Assembly (NCBI RefSeq): GCF_003111665.1
Contig: NZ_CP022188.1
Location: 2,914,001-2,978,000, forward strand
Source: Parazoarcus communis
GTDB taxonomy: Bacteria; Pseudomonadota; Gammaproteobacteria; Burkholderiales; Rhodocyclaceae
DNA length: 64,000 nucleotides
Direction of reading: 5' to 3'
The translations under genes and the position numbers were made by a program. Shown one piece after another: positions 1 to 10,095 of this stretch (the first letter of the stretch is position 1; each line of letters starts with the position of its first letter). The notes below the pieces were generated by a model. It was not told where the DNA came from and did not search any database. It saw nothing but the letters and a program-made list of their open reading frames with translations.

Positions 1-1922
1 AGGCCAGTGGAACGGTGCGTCTGCCGGGTTCCAAGAGCATCTCCAACCGGGTCCTGCTGCTGGCCGCGCTGGCCGAGGGCGAAACAGACATTCGTGACCT
101 TCTGGCCTCGGACGACGTCGAACGCATGCTCGATGCGCTGCGTGCGCTCGGGGTCGACTGGCGCCATGAGTCCGGCACCAACGATTACCGCGTGCGTGGT
201 GCGGGTGGGCCGTTTCCGGTCAAGGCCGCCGAGCTCTTTCTCGGCAATGCGGGGACCGCCTTCCGGCCGCTGACGGCCGCACTTGCGCTGTCCGGTGGCA
301 GCTATCACCTGTCGGGTGTGGCACGCATGCACGAGCGTCCGATCGGCGATCTGGTCGATGCGCTGCGCCAGATCGGTACGGATATCGACTATCTCGGCAA
401 CGAGGGTTTCCCGCCGCTGCAGCTGCGCCCGGCGACGATTCGCCGCGGCGGTGTGGTCAAGGTGCGGGGAGACGTCTCGAGTCAGTTTCTGACGGCCTTG
501 CTGATGGCGCTGCCGCTCACCGGTGAAGAGGTCACGATCGAAGTGGTGGGCGAGCTCATTTCGCGGCCTTACATCGCGATCACGCTCGATCTGATGGCGC
601 GCTTCGGCGTACGGGTGACGCATGAGAACTGGGGGCGTTTCATCGTTCCCGGCGGTGCCCGTTATGTCTCTCCCGGCACCCTGTTCGTCGAGGGCGATGC
701 TTCATCGGCCTCCTATTTTCTCGCCGCTGGCGCCATTGGTGGTGGTCCGGTTCGTGTAGAGGGTGTAGGCAGCAGCAGCATCCAGGGCGATGTCCGCTTT
801 GCCGAGGCGCTGGAGCAGATCGGCGCGCGCATCAGTATGGGCGACAACTGGATCGAGGCTTCGGCGCCGGCGTCTGGTTGTCTGCGCGCCTTCGATCTCG
901 ATCTGAACCACATTCCCGATGCCGCCATGACGCTTGCGGTGGCGGCGCTCTTCGCTGACGGCCCGTGCCGGTTGCGCAATATCGCCAGCTGGCGGGTCAA
1001 GGAGACCGACCGCATCGCGGCCATGGCCATCGAGTTGCGCAAGGTCGGCGCCGACGTGGAAGAGGGTGCCGACTACATTCGCGTGACCCCGCCTGCGACG
1101 CTGCAACCCGCTGCGATCGATACCTATGACGACCACCGCATGGCCATGTGCTTCTCGCTGGTGAGCCTGGGCGGCTGCAGGGTGCGGATCAATGATCCGA
1201 AATGCGTCAACAAGACCTTCCCCGACTACTTCGCTGCGTTCTCCGGTGTCGTGACACCGGTCCCGGTGGTGGCGATCGACGGTCCGTCCGCATCGGGCAA
1301 GGGAACGGTCGGCGCCCGCGTGGCCGAGGCCTTGGGCTGGCATCACCTCGACAGCGGCACCCTGTACCGGCTCACGGCGCTGGCTGCGATGCGTCGTGGC
1401 GTTGATCTCGGCGACGCGGTGGCGCTGTCCGCGCTGGCGGCGGCCCTGCCGGCCCGCTTCGATGGCGGCCGTGTGTTGCTTGGCGACGAGGATGTCAGCG
1501 ATGAGATCCGGCAAGAGGCATGCTCGGTCGGCGCCTCCAGGGTGGCCGTGCTGCCGGCGGTGCGCGACGCACTGTTCGGGCGTCAGCGCGACTTCAGGCA
1601 CGGGCCTGGACTGGTGGCGGAAGGGCGTGACATGGGCTCGACGATCTTCCCTGACGCACAGGTCAAGGTGTTTCTCACGGCCTCCGCTGAGGCGCGTGCG
1701 GAGCGTCGATATAAGCAGTTGATCGAAAAGGGTTTGCCTGCTAAGCTTGAGAGCTTGATGCAGGATCTCCGTGAACGGGATGCGCGTGATGCGGCCCGAT
1801 CCGTTGCTCCATTGCAGCAACAGCCGGACGCGGTACTGCTCGATACCACCTCAATGGATGTCGATGCGGCCGTGGCTTTCGTGCTCGATCTCGTGCGGGA
1901 TCGGGGACTGGCGACCGGTTGA
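1..1922 (+). CDS. aroA-cmk: AroA-Cmk fusion: EPSP synthase / cytidylate kinase (5' end outside window)
   Basis: Bifunctional protein. The N-terminal part is 3-phosphoshikimate 1-carboxyvinyltransferase (shikimate pathway) and the C-terminal part is CMP/dCMP kinase. The gene is open from the window edge; the motif [10 protein letters not shown] is preceded by in-frame codons for A-S-G-T-V, so the true start lies upstream and the GTG at 15 is internal. EPSP synthase marks seen: [19 protein letters not shown] and the closing VNKTFPDYF near 1236. The kinase begins within about 15 residues of that end, with the P-loop GPSASGKGT at 1281-1307 followed by LDSGTLYR and EGRDMGS. There is no stop, frameshift or second start between the domains, so this is a true fusion. 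E. coli has the same genes as neighbours (aroA, cmk, rpsA, ihfB). Cytoplasmic. Confidence 0.96.
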   Translation, partial: ASGTVRLPGSKSISNRVLLLAALAEGETDIRDLLASDDVERMLDALRALGVDWRHESGTNDYRVRGAGGPFPVKAAELFLGNAGTAFRPLTAALALSGGSYHLSGVARMHERPIGDLVDALRQIGTDIDYLGNEGFPPLQLRPATIRRGGVVKVRGDVSSQFLTALLMALPLTGEEVTIEVVGELISRPYIAITLDLMARFGVRVTHENWGRFIVPGGARYVSPGTLFVEGDASSASYFLAAGAIGGGPVRVEGVGSSSIQGDVRFAEALEQIGARISMGDNWIEASAPASGCLRAFDLDLNHIPDAAMTLAVAALFADGPCRLRNIASWRVKETDRIAAMAIELRKVGADVEEGADYIRVTPPATLQPAAIDTYDDHRMAMCFSLVSLGGCRVRINDPKCVNKTFPDYFAAFSGVVTPVPVVAIDGPSASGKGTVGARVAEALGWHHLDSGTLYRLTALAAMRRGVDLGDAVALSALAAALPARFDGGRVLLGDEDVSDEIRQEACSVGASRVAVLPAVRDALFGRQRDFRHGPGLVAEGRDMGSTIFPDAQVKVFLTASAEARAERRYKQLIEKGLPAKLESLMQDLRERDARDAARSVAPLQQQPDAVLLDTTSMDVDAAVAFVLDLVRDRGLATG

Positions 1923-2012
1923 GTTTCACCATGCCCGGGCAAGGGTGCCCGGTGCGTGTCCATCAACTTACTTTGCTTGCCGTCGCACGCCGGTCCCGGA
2001 TTCTTTCTCTTT

Positions 2013-3716
2013 ATGTCAACTGCCACCCCCGCCTTCGAAGAAAGCTTTGCCGCCCTGTTCGAAGAAAGCCTTGCCCTTCAGGAAATGCGTACCGGTGAAG
2101 TCATCACCGCTGAAGTCGTACGCATCGACCAGAACTTCGTCGTCGTCAATGCCGGCCTGAAGTCCGAGAGCTATGTTCCCATCGAGGAATTCCGCGACGA
2201 TCGCGGCGACCTCGAAGTCAATGTCGGCGATTTCGTCCACGTTGCGATCGATGCACTTGAAGATGGTTTCGGTGAAACCCGCCTGTCGCGTGACAAGGCC
2301 AAGCGTATCTCGGCGTGGAACGACCTCGAGAAGGCACTGAACGAAGGCACCCTGGTGAAGGGCGTGATCTCCGGTCGCGTCAAGGGTGGTCTGACCGTCA
2401 TGACCAACAGCATCCGCGCCTTCCTGCCGGGTTCGCTGGTCGACATGCGCCCGGTCAAGGACACCACGCCGTACGAAGGCAAGGAATTCGAATTCAAGGT
2501 CATCAAGCTCGATCGCAAGCGCAACAACGTTGTCGTTTCGCGTCGCGCAGTGCTCGAAGAGTCGATGGGCGAAGAGCGCGAGAAGCTCCTTGCCAACCTC
2601 AAGGAAGGCACGGTCATCAAGGGTATCGTCAAGAACATCACCGACTACGGTGCGTTCGTTGACCTCGGCGGCATCGACGGCCTGCTGCACATCACCGACC
2701 TCGCTTGGCGTCGTGTGCGTCACCCGTCGGAAGTGCTCAACGTCGGCGACGAAATCGAAGCCAAGGTGCTCAAGTTCGACCAGGAGAAGAACCGCGTTTC
2801 CCTGGGTCTCAAGCAGCTCGGCGAAGATCCGTGGGTCGGCATCTCCCGCCGTTACCCGCAGAGCACCCGCCTGTTCGGCAAGGTCACCAACATCACCGAC
2901 TACGGCGCCTTTGTCGAAGTCGAGCAGGGTATCGAGGGCCTGGTGCACGTCTCCGAAATGGACTGGACCAACAAGAACATCCATCCGACCAAGGTTGTCC
3001 AGCTGGGCGACGAAGTCGAAGTGATGATCCTCGAAATCGACGAAGACCGTCGTCGTATCTCGCTGGGCATGAAGCAGTGCGCTTCGAACCCGTGGGACGA
3101 TTTCGCCCTGAACCACAAGAAGGGTGACAAGGTCCGCGGCCAGATCAAGTCGATCACCGACTTCGGTGTGTTCATCGGCCTGGAAGGCGGCATTGACGGC
3201 CTGGTTCACCTGTCCGACCTGTCGTGGAGCGAGTCCGGTGAAGACGCCGTGCGCCGCTTCAAGAAGGGTGACGAGGTTGAGGCCATCGTTCTGGCAATCG
3301 ACGTCGAGCGTGAGCGTATCTCGCTGGGCATCAAGCAGATGGAAGGCGATCCGTACACCAACTTCATCGCTACCCACGAGAAGAACAGCCTCGTGACCGG
3401 TACGGTCAAGTCGGTTGAAGCTCGCGGTGCCGTGATTGCGCTGGGTGAAGAAGTCGAGGGCTACCTGCGCGCTTCCGAAGCTGCAGCTCATCGTGTTGAT
3501 GATCTGACCTCCGTGCTGAAGGAAGGCCAGGAAATCGAAGCAGTTGTGATCAACGTTGATCGCAAGACGCGTTCGATCAACCTGTCGATCCGTGCCAAGG
3601 ATCAGGTTGAGCAGTCCGAAGTCATGAACAAGATGGCTTCCGAAAGCGCTGCTTCGTCCGGCACGACCAACCTCGGTGCGTTGCTCAAGGCCAAGCTGAA
3701 CGAGCAGAAGCAGTAA
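2013..3716 (+). CDS. rpsA: 30S ribosomal protein S1
   Basis: Ribosomal protein S1, the mRNA-binding protein of the 30S subunit; 567 aa, normal for the family. The protein starts [20 protein letters not shown], and four or more S1 repeats show the G-x-DGL-x-H-x-SDL-x-W pattern (for example [33 protein letters not shown]), each followed by a KFDxEKxRVSLGxKQ-type block. I chose the ATG at 2013 because the family N-terminus begins there; a GTG at 1956 is in frame but adds 19 atypical residues. The stretch before the start is pyrimidine-rich (TTCTTTCTCTTT) with no Shine-Dalgarno match, as is known for rpsA of enterobacteria, which is autoregulated by S1. It sits between cmk and ihfB, the widely conserved order. 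Confidence 0.98.
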   Translation: MSTATPAFEESFAALFEESLALQEMRTGEVITAEVVRIDQNFVVVNAGLKSESYVPIEEFRDDRGDLEVNVGDFVHVAIDALEDGFGETRLSRDKAKRISAWNDLEKALNEGTLVKGVISGRVKGGLTVMTNSIRAFLPGSLVDMRPVKDTTPYEGKEFEFKVIKLDRKRNNVVVSRRAVLEESMGEEREKLLANLKEGTVIKGIVKNITDYGAFVDLGGIDGLLHITDLAWRRVRHPSEVLNVGDEIEAKVLKFDQEKNRVSLGLKQLGEDPWVGISRRYPQSTRLFGKVTNITDYGAFVEVEQGIEGLVHVSEMDWTNKNIHPTKVVQLGDEVEVMILEIDEDRRRISLGMKQCASNPWDDFALNHKKGDKVRGQIKSITDFGVFIGLEGGIDGLVHLSDLSWSESGEDAVRRFKKGDEVEAIVLAIDVERERISLGIKQMEGDPYTNFIATHEKNSLVTGTVKSVEARGAVIALGEEVEGYLRASEAAAHRVDDLTSVLKEGQEIEAVVINVDRKTRSINLSIRAKDQVEQSEVMNKMASESAASSGTTNLGALLKAKLNEQKQ

Positions 3717-3727
3717 TCTAACCGATC

Positions 3728-4012
3728 ATGACCAAATCGGAGCTGATTGCCCAGCTGGCGGCACGTTTCCCGCAGCTGGTGGCAAAGGATGCCGATTACG
3801 CGGTCAAGATGATTCTCGATGCGATGACCGACGCGCTCGCGCGCGGTGACCGCATCGAGATCCGCGGGTTTGGAAGTTTTGCGCTGAACTATCGTCCTCC
3901 CCGAACGGGACGCAACCCCAAGTCTGGTGATAAGGTGCACGTGCCTGAAAAGTACGTACCGCACTTCAAAGCCGGCAAAGAGTTGCGCGAACGGGTGGAT
4001 ATTGGCGGTTGA
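3728..4012 (+). CDS. ihfB: Integration host factor beta subunit
   Basis: 94-aa DNA-bending protein of the HU/IHF family, beta subunit of the IHF heterodimer. It shows the arm motif [15 protein letters not shown], with the intercalating proline in RNPKSG, and the C-terminal [11 protein letters not shown]. It lies 11 nt behind rpsA, as in E. coli, and is followed by a strong terminator. The alpha subunit is encoded in the same window at 18320-18631. Two perfect IHF consensus sites occur at the hydrogenase promoters further on, so IHF is a plausible partner of HoxA there (inference). Confidence 0.97.
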   Translation: MTKSELIAQLAARFPQLVAKDADYAVKMILDAMTDALARGDRIEIRGFGSFALNYRPPRTGRNPKSGDKVHVPEKYVPHFKAGKELRERVDIGG

Positions 4013-4041
4013 CCGCGCGGCGATCGGTGGAATGAATCAGG

Positions 4042-4069
4042 GAAGGCGGCTTAGGCTGCCTTCTTTTTT
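4042..4069 (+). terminator. Rho-independent terminator after ihfB
   Basis: Nine-pair stem GAAGGCGGC / GCTGCCTTC (one G-U pair) with loop TTAG, followed by a run of six T. It closes the aroA-cmk-rpsA-ihfB transcript. Confidence 0.85.
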
Positions 4070-4095
4070 GTCATGTGCTCGGGGATAATGTCGAT

Positions 4096-4401
4096 ATGCG
4101 CGCATTGATGTGGTTACTCCGCCTCGTTTTGTTTTTTCTCCTCTTCGGCTTCGCGGTCAAGAACGACCAGTTGGCGAGCCTGAGGTTCTTCTTCGGCAGT
4201 GAGTGGCAACTGCCCATCGTCTTCATCATCCTGATTGCATTTGCGGCCGGTGCCCTGCTGGGTGTAACGGCAACTTTCGGGTCTCTGTTGCGGCAGCGGC
4301 GTGAGATTTCGCGCTTGCGCAAGCAGATCGACCGGGCAAAACGCGAGCGTGCTGAATCACCCGTTCCCGTGGCCGAAGCACAGGCACCCGAGACTCTCTG
4401 A
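4096..4401 (+). CDS. lapA: LapA-like inner-membrane protein (DUF1049 family)
   Basis: 101-aa protein with two hydrophobic segments (about residues 5-20 and 37-58) separated by the polar stretch KNDQLASLRFFFGSEWQL, then a basic coiled tail (RQRREISRLRKQIDRAKRE). This is the LapA/YciS pattern: a small inner-membrane partner of LapB in control of lipopolysaccharide synthesis. I place the start at the ATG at 4096, preceded by CGGGGAT; a GTG at 4075 in frame is less likely, and it lies right after the terminator of the preceding operon. It is followed by lapB after 5 nt. Confidence 0.85.
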   Translation: MRALMWLLRLVLFFLLFGFAVKNDQLASLRFFFGSEWQLPIVFIILIAFAAGALLGVTATFGSLLRQRREISRLRKQIDRAKRERAESPVPVAEAQAPETL

Positions 4402-4406
4402 CATCT

Positions 4407-5582
4407 ATGGAAATCGAATTCTGGTGGCTGCTTGCGCTGCCACTGTTTTTTGGCCTGGGCTGGCTGGCGGCACGCATCGACATCCGCCAGGTCGTCCACG
4501 AGTCCAGAGCCTTGCCCCGCTCCTACCTGAGCGGGCTGAATTTTCTTCTCAACGAACAGCCTGACAAGGCCATCGATGCCTTTGTCGAGGCAGTCCGGAT
4601 CGATCCTCAGACAATAGAACTTCATTTCGCACTGGGCAGTCTGTTCCGGCGCCGCGGCGAGACTGATCGTGCGATTCGCATGCATCAGCTGCTTGTCGAT
4701 CGGGAGGACCTTTCCGAGGAGCAGCGCCTTCAGGCGCTGGGCGAGCTTGGACAGGATTTTCTCAAGGCAGGTCTGCTCGATCGGGCTGAAGCCGTGTTCA
4801 TGCGGCTGCGTGGCACGCGCGCCGACAATGTCGCGTTGCGCTATCTGCTCGAGATCTATCAGCAGGAAAAGGACTGGGCCAAGGCGATCGAGATCGCAGG
4901 CTTTCTGACCGATCACGATAGCCTGCACTGGCGCACGGACGTGGCCAACTTTCATTGCGAGCTCGCGACCCAGGCACTTGCCAGTTCCCGCTTCGACGAG
5001 GTTCGTCGGCACGTGGGTGACGCATTGGCAATCAACCGCCGCTGCGTGCGTGCGAGTCTGATTCAGGGTGACCTCCTGCTTGCCGAAGGGCGTGACGAGG
5101 ATGCGCTTGAGGCATGGAAGCGGATCGAGAGCCAGGATCCGGTCTACCTTGCGTTGGCGGCACAGCGGGTCATGGACATCTATGGACGGCTGGGGCGGAT
5201 CGAGCAGGGCCACCAGTTGCTGCGTTCATGGCTTGAGCGCCACCCCTCGCTCGATCTGCTCGACGAGCTGTTTCATTGGGAAATTGACAAGCTCGGGGCC
5301 AAGGCGGCCTATGATCTGGTGCGCGAGGAGTTGCGTCGCAACCCGACCCTGCTGGGCCTGGACAAACTGCTCGAGGCGGCCTTGCTGACAGCGCCGACGG
5401 AGTTGCGCGGCGACATCGACATGATAAAGCAGCTGATCCACGGTCATACGCGCAAGGTTGCACGCTACCGCTGCGACGCCTGCGGGTTCAAGGCGAGACA
5501 GTTTCACTGGCGTTGTCCGGCCTGTGGCGGCTGGGAGACCTATCCGCCGCGCAGGACCGAGGAATTCGATCTTACGCCGTGA
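4407..5582 (+). CDS. lapB: Lipopolysaccharide assembly protein B (YciM-type TPR protein)
   Basis: 391 aa. There is an N-terminal membrane anchor (residues 5-20), then the conserved RQVVHESRALPRSY block, then a long series of TPR helices (for example LNEQPDKAIDAFVEAVRIDP). The C-terminal rubredoxin-type metal site has two CxxC pairs, CDACGF and CPACGG. In E. coli LapB acts with FtsH to control LpxC turnover and so LPS level. Length, anchor, TPRs and zinc/iron knuckle all match. It forms an operon with lapA. Confidence 0.95.
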   Translation: MEIEFWWLLALPLFFGLGWLAARIDIRQVVHESRALPRSYLSGLNFLLNEQPDKAIDAFVEAVRIDPQTIELHFALGSLFRRRGETDRAIRMHQLLVDREDLSEEQRLQALGELGQDFLKAGLLDRAEAVFMRLRGTRADNVALRYLLEIYQQEKDWAKAIEIAGFLTDHDSLHWRTDVANFHCELATQALASSRFDEVRRHVGDALAINRRCVRASLIQGDLLLAEGRDEDALEAWKRIESQDPVYLALAAQRVMDIYGRLGRIEQGHQLLRSWLERHPSLDLLDELFHWEIDKLGAKAAYDLVREELRRNPTLLGLDKLLEAALLTAPTELRGDIDMIKQLIHGHTRKVARYRCDACGFKARQFHWRCPACGGWETYPPRRTEEFDLTP

Positions 5583-5615
5583 GCCTCGGGTTCCGGCACT
5601 GATGAGGGAAATCGC

Positions 5616-6938
5616 ATGAAGGTTACGGTTGTCGGTACGGGGTATGTAGGGCTCGTCAGCGGTGCGTGCCTTGCGGATGTCGGCAATGACGTGCTCTGTC
5701 TCGATGTGGATCCGAACAAGATCCGCATCCTCGAGGAGGGCGGGATTCCGATTCACGAGCCGGGGCTGCTCGACGTGGTTCGACGTAACGTCGAAGCCGG
5801 GCGTCTTTCGTTCACGACAGACATCGAGAAGGCCGCACGTTTCGGGACCATCCAGTTCATCGCCGTCGGTACGCCGCCCGATGAGGACGGCTCGGCCGAT
5901 CTGCAGTACGTGCTTGCGGCCGCGCGCAACATCGGTCGCTACATGGACGATTACCGGGTCGTGGTCGACAAGTCCACGGTGCCGGTCGGTACCGGCGACA
6001 AGGTCCGTGCAGCTATCACCGAAGAGCTCGAAAAGCGCAAGGCTGCGATTGAGTTCTCCGTGGTGTCGAATCCTGAGTTCCTGAAGGAGGGCGCTGCGGT
6101 CGACGATTTCATGCGTCCCGACCGCATCATCGTCGGTGCCGACGATGAGCGTGCCATTGAGCTGATGCGCCAGCTCTACGGCCCCTTCCAGCGCAATCAC
6201 GAAAAGCTGCTGGCGATGGACGTGAAGAGTGCGGAGCTCACCAAGTACGCAGCGAATGCGATGCTGGCGACCCGCATCAGCTTCATGAACGAACTGGCCA
6301 ATCTGGCCGAGACTCTCGGTGCTGACATCGAACTCGTGCGTCAGGGTATCGGTTCCGATCCGCGTATCGGCTGGCACTTCCTGTATGCCGGTTGTGGCTA
6401 TGGCGGCTCGTGCTTCCCGAAGGATGTGAAGGCGCTGGTGCGTACCGGGCGCGAAAACGATCACGACCTGTTGCTGCTCAACGCGGTCGAGGCTGCCAAC
6501 GATGCGCAGAAGATGCTGCTCGTGCGCAAGATCGTGTCCCGTTTCGGCGAAGACCTCAGCGGGCTGCATTTCGGCCTGTGGGGACTCGCGTTCAAGCCCA
6601 ACACCGACGACATGCGCGACGCCCCCAGCCGGGTCATCATCCGCGAACTGTTCGAGCGTGGCGCAACCGTGACGGCCTACGATCCGGTGGCAATGGACGA
6701 GGCAAAGCGGATCTTCGGCGACGAACCGCGCCTGCGCTATGCCCAGCGCCCGATGGCCGCGCTCGACGATGCGGATGCGCTGGTGATCGTGACCGAGTGG
6801 AAGGAGTTTCGCAGTCCCGATTTCGATGCGATCCGGCAGGCGCTGAAGAGCGCGGTCATTTTCGACGGACGCAACATGTACGACCCCGCTGTGATGCGCA
6901 AACTCGACATCGACTATCACGGTATCGGTCGCCGCTGA
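5616..6938 (+). CDS. ugd: UDP-glucose 6-dehydrogenase
   Basis: 440 aa. Oxidises UDP-glucose to UDP-glucuronate with two NAD+, for capsule/exopolysaccharide or LPS sugars. Visible: the N-terminal Rossmann motif [12 protein letters not shown], the STVPVGTG loop, SNPEFLKEG, the helix with the conserved Lys in [14 protein letters not shown], and the catalytic thiol in [10 protein letters not shown] (Cys266). The C-terminal UDP-binding domain begins at [10 protein letters not shown]. The nearest neighbours are lapB upstream and cysM downstream. No polysaccharide cluster is in the window, so its end product cannot be read from context. Confidence 0.97.
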   Translation: MKVTVVGTGYVGLVSGACLADVGNDVLCLDVDPNKIRILEEGGIPIHEPGLLDVVRRNVEAGRLSFTTDIEKAARFGTIQFIAVGTPPDEDGSADLQYVLAAARNIGRYMDDYRVVVDKSTVPVGTGDKVRAAITEELEKRKAAIEFSVVSNPEFLKEGAAVDDFMRPDRIIVGADDERAIELMRQLYGPFQRNHEKLLAMDVKSAELTKYAANAMLATRISFMNELANLAETLGADIELVRQGIGSDPRIGWHFLYAGCGYGGSCFPKDVKALVRTGRENDHDLLLLNAVEAANDAQKMLLVRKIVSRFGEDLSGLHFGLWGLAFKPNTDDMRDAPSRVIIRELFERGATVTAYDPVAMDEAKRIFGDEPRLRYAQRPMAALDDADALVIVTEWKEFRSPDFDAIRQALKSAVIFDGRNMYDPAVMRKLDIDYHGIGRR

Positions 6939-6977
6939 GCGGCTGCAATGGCCTTGAAGGTCTGAAAGGGTATTCAA

Positions 6978-7868
6978 ATGGAATTCAAGACGCTCGAGGA
7001 TTACGTTGGGCATACGCCGTTGGTGCGGCTCAAGCGAATTGAGGCGGGACGCAACAATGTGATCCTGGCCAAGCTCGAGGGCAACAACCCCGCAGGGTCG
7101 GTGAAGGATCGGCCGGCACTGTCGATGGTGATGCACGCTGAAGCGCGGAGGGCGATCCACCCGGGCGACTGCCTGATCGAGGCCACCAGTGGCAATACCG
7201 GCATTGCGCTGGCGATGGTTGCCGCAATGCGGGGCTACCGCATGATTCTGGTCATGCCGGAGAACCAGAGCGTCGAACGTCGTCAGACCATGCGCGCATT
7301 TGGCGCAGAGCTGGTGCTCACGCCCAAGGAAGGCGGCATGGAGATGGCGAGAGACGTCGCCGAGAAAATGCGCGACGAAGGGCAGGGGGTCATTCTCGAT
7401 CAATTCGGTAACCCGGATAACCCTCTGGCGCACTACGAGGGCACCGGCCCCGAGATCTGGGAGCAGACCGGCGGTCGTGTCACGCACTTCGTCAGTTCGA
7501 TGGGGACGACCGGGACCATCATGGGGACCTCACGTTTCCTGAAAGAGCAGAACCCGGCCATCCAGATCGTCGGCTGTCAGCCCGAAGAGGGTTCGCAGAT
7601 TCCGGGCATTCGGAAGTGGCCCGAGGCTTACCTGCCGAGCATCTACGAGAAGCCTCGGGTTGATCGGCTCGAGTATGTCGGGCAGGCTGACGCCGAGGAG
7701 ATGACCCGCCGACTGGCGCGGGAAGAAGGCATCTTCGCAGGCATCTCGTCCGGCGGCTCCCTGCATGTGGCGCTGCGCCTCGCTCAGGAAGTCGAGAATG
7801 CGGTCATCGTGAGCATCGTCTGCGACCGGGGTGATCGCTATCTGTCGACGGGCGTTTTCCCGGGCTGA
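6978..7868 (+). CDS. cysM: Cysteine synthase B (O-acetylserine sulfhydrylase B)
   Basis: 296-aa PLP enzyme that makes cysteine from O-acetylserine and sulfide or thiosulfate. The PLP lysine lies in NPAGSVKDRPAL (Lys43), the phosphate-binding loop is EATSGNTGIALA, and a glycine-rich loop GISSGGSLH is near the C-terminus. The signature EGTGPEIWEQT and the NPAGSVKDR variant (rather than NPxxSVKDR-I of CysK) support CysM over CysK. The 3' end overlaps the start proposed for the next gene by 38 bp. Confidence 0.95.
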   Translation: MEFKTLEDYVGHTPLVRLKRIEAGRNNVILAKLEGNNPAGSVKDRPALSMVMHAEARRAIHPGDCLIEATSGNTGIALAMVAAMRGYRMILVMPENQSVERRQTMRAFGAELVLTPKEGGMEMARDVAEKMRDEGQGVILDQFGNPDNPLAHYEGTGPEIWEQTGGRVTHFVSSMGTTGTIMGTSRFLKEQNPAIQIVGCQPEEGSQIPGIRKWPEAYLPSIYEKPRVDRLEYVGQADAEEMTRRLAREEGIFAGISSGGSLHVALRLAQEVENAVIVSIVCDRGDRYLSTGVFPG

Positions 7869-9864
7869 TCGTCCGCTCCTGCGCCATGCATGGCGATGGC
7901 TGTGCATGGTGCTGCTTTCCCTGCCTGTGGCCGCATCGGCGCTGGGCACGCTGGCTTTGTCGGTCGACCGCATCGAGCACCCGGGCTTCGGCCTGCAGGG
8001 TTTGCAATTCAGCTTTCCTGTAGGTGGGCGTGCGAGTCTGAGCATCGCTCGTCTGCGGGTTGCCGACCGGCACTGGCGCAACGTGCGCCTCGACTGCGCT
8101 CACGGCAGTCTCGATGCGACGGTCGTTCGTTGCACCGACGGGGTCTTTCGCCTCCCCGGTCTGCCGCACCCCCTGCAAATCTCGTTTCGACTCGACCTCG
8201 CAACCCGCGCCGGCACGTTCGCCATTGGTACGCCAGACGGTACGCGGCTGACGGCACGCCTGCCCGGCGATGGGAGTGTGCGGGCGAAGGTCATCGGACT
8301 CGATCTCGCCGCATTGCCGACCTGGCTGCCGGTGCTCAAGCCGTGGTCGCCGACGGGGCGTTTCGACGGTGAGCTCCTGTGGCATCCAACCCGGATGCTT
8401 GAATTGACCGGCCGTCTTTCCGGTGGCGCCTTCGGGTCCGCGGACGGTTTGCACGCGGCAGAAAAGCTTGCGCTTGATGTGCGTGTCGATGCAGTCCTGA
8501 AGTCGGGGCGTTGGGACTGGATCGCCGAGCTCGGGTGGCGCGAGGGGGCTGCCTATCTTCATCCTTTCTTCGTCGAGGCCGGCCCGTCCTTGCACGCCCA
8601 CGGGCAGTTGCGGCCAGGCGTGCTTGAGGTGCACGAGGCGTCCGTGATGCTTGAGGGGGTCGAGCAGCTCGCGGCGTCGGCGCGGATCAATCTGGCCACC
8701 GGTATGCCCGACAGACTTTCGGTCGCGCTTGCTGGCGCTGATCTTGCGATTGTCGGGCCGCGCTGGCTGGCGCCGCTGGTGGCACCGGCTGCCGGCGAGC
8801 GCTTGCGTTTTGCCGGGCGGGTCAGCGGGGCGCTTGAGTTCGAGGGCGTGCACCTGCGCGCGCTCGATGCAGTCTTCGACGAGGCCGGCGTCAGCCTTGC
8901 GGGTGGCGATGGGGGCCCGGGGCTGGCCTTCGGGCCGTTGAGCGGTCATGTGCCATGGCGCCACGGTCTGCCGACGCGCGGGGAGCTGCAGATCGGAGGC
9001 GGGCGCTGGCAAAAGCTTGCACTCGGTGCATTTGACCTTGGCGTCAGCATCGACGAGCGCAGCATCCGTGTCGATCGGGTGCGTATTCCGCTGCTTGATG
9101 GCGCGCTGGTATTTGGCGAGACGGTCCTGAATGCCGGGAGTGAGGGCTGGGTGGGCAAGGGAAGTCTGGTCATCGAGCCGGTGTCGATGCGCCTGCTCAC
9201 CGATGCACTGGACCTGCCGTCAATGTCCGGCGTGCTGTCGGGCTCGATTCCGGGGCTGCGCGCGTCACCAGGCGAGGTCGTGCTGGACGGGACGACGGTG
9301 GTCTCCGTGTTCGACGGTTATCTGCGGGCAACCGGGCTCAGGGTTCTGGAACCCTTTGGCGTCGGTTCGCACCTCACCGCCGACATTGAGGCGCGTCATC
9401 TCGATCTTGAGCAACTGACCGAAACCTTCAGCTTCGGCACTATTACGGGCTTCGTTGATGCCGACGTTCGTCGGCTGGAGTTGGTGCGCTGGCGTCCGGT
9501 GGGCTTCGATGCGCGGGTCAGCAGCAGTCCGGGGCGTTATCCGCGACGCATCAGCCAGCGAGCTGTGCAGAACATCAGTGCGCTGGGCGGGCCGGGCGCA
9601 ATGGCAGCGATTCAGCGCAGCCTGCTCGGGTTCTTCGACACCTTCGGCTATCGGGAAATCGGGCTCGGTTGTGTTCTGAAGTCAGGTGTGTGCGAGATGA
9701 GCGGCATCGGCGACGGTGCGGAGGCGGGGCGCTTCGTGATCGTCAGTGGCGGCGGAATCCCGGCTCTGGATGTCATCGGCTACAATCGACGCGTGGATTG
9801 GCGCGAACTGGTCGAGCGCCTTCAGCGTGTCATCGAAGGCAATGCTGCGGCCGAGGTGCGCTGA
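7831..9864 (+). CDS. ydbH: YdbH-like AsmA-family intermembrane protein
   Basis: 677 aa if begun at the GTG at 7831; an ATG at 7906 would give 652 aa. The GTG start supplies a basic N-region (RHAWRWLC) before the hydrophobic segment MVLLSLPVAASALG, which suits a membrane anchor. The rest is a low-complexity alternation typical of long beta-groove (AsmA/YhdP/YdbH) proteins, ending with SVSGTGx-like repeats and the block YNRRVDWRELVERLQR. Identification rests mostly on context: the next two genes are a YnbE-type lipoprotein and a YdbL-type (DUF1318) protein, the exact E. coli ydbH-ynbE-ydbL order. In E. coli YdbH and YnbE form an envelope-spanning bridge for phospholipid homeostasis redundant with TamB and YhdP. 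It is shorter than E. coli YdbH (about 880 aa). Confidence 0.75.
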   Translation: MIAICRRAFSRADRPLLRHAWRWLCMVLLSLPVAASALGTLALSVDRIEHPGFGLQGLQFSFPVGGRASLSIARLRVADRHWRNVRLDCAHGSLDATVVRCTDGVFRLPGLPHPLQISFRLDLATRAGTFAIGTPDGTRLTARLPGDGSVRAKVIGLDLAALPTWLPVLKPWSPTGRFDGELLWHPTRMLELTGRLSGGAFGSADGLHAAEKLALDVRVDAVLKSGRWDWIAELGWREGAAYLHPFFVEAGPSLHAHGQLRPGVLEVHEASVMLEGVEQLAASARINLATGMPDRLSVALAGADLAIVGPRWLAPLVAPAAGERLRFAGRVSGALEFEGVHLRALDAVFDEAGVSLAGGDGGPGLAFGPLSGHVPWRHGLPTRGELQIGGGRWQKLALGAFDLGVSIDERSIRVDRVRIPLLDGALVFGETVLNAGSEGWVGKGSLVIEPVSMRLLTDALDLPSMSGVLSGSIPGLRASPGEVVLDGTTVVSVFDGYLRATGLRVLEPFGVGSHLTADIEARHLDLEQLTETFSFGTITGFVDADVRRLELVRWRPVGFDARVSSSPGRYPRRISQRAVQNISALGGPGAMAAIQRSLLGFFDTFGYREIGLGCVLKSGVCEMSGIGDGAEAGRFVIVSGGGIPALDVIGYNRRVDWRELVERLQRVIEGNAAAEVR

Positions 9865-9903
9865 AGCGGGCGGTACGGAGTGCCGCGTAACGAAGGAGGT
9901 GAC

Positions 9904-10095
9904 ATGTCGCCAAGCTTGCGAAACGTGTTGTTGGGCGCGCTGGTTCTGACCAGCAGTGCCTGTGTCACGATCAATATCTATTTCCCGGCCGCTGCGGCGG
10001 AGAAGGCTGCGGACCGGATCATCGACGAAGTGTGGCAGTTGCGGGAAGATGCTGCCGTGCCCGCCAAGCCGCCTGCGGAGGAAAAGAAACCATGA
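9904..10095 (+). CDS. ynbE: YnbE-like outer-membrane lipoprotein
   Basis: 63 aa. A short basic N-region and the hydrophobic stretch LLGALVLTSSAC form a lipoprotein signal; Cys20 is the expected lipidated residue, although the box (SSAC) is weaker than LxGC. After it comes VTINIYFPAAAAEKAADRIIDEVW, the YnbE-family pattern of a short beta strand followed by a helix. The ATG at 9904 is chosen because GAAGGAGGT lies 4 nt before it; an in-frame GTG at 9880 has no ribosome site. The last four bases (ATGA) overlap the next gene. Confidence 0.82.
   Translation: MSPSLRNVLLGALVLTSSACVTINIYFPAAAAEKAADRIIDEVWQLREDAAVPAKPPAEEKKP

Noticed and set aside
5226..7487. 753-codon open frame on the minus strand across lapB, ugd and cysM
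   Set aside because: Shadow of GC-rich genes on the other strand: composition is rich in Arg, Ala and His, no family motif, and all three opposite genes have clear catalytic motifs.
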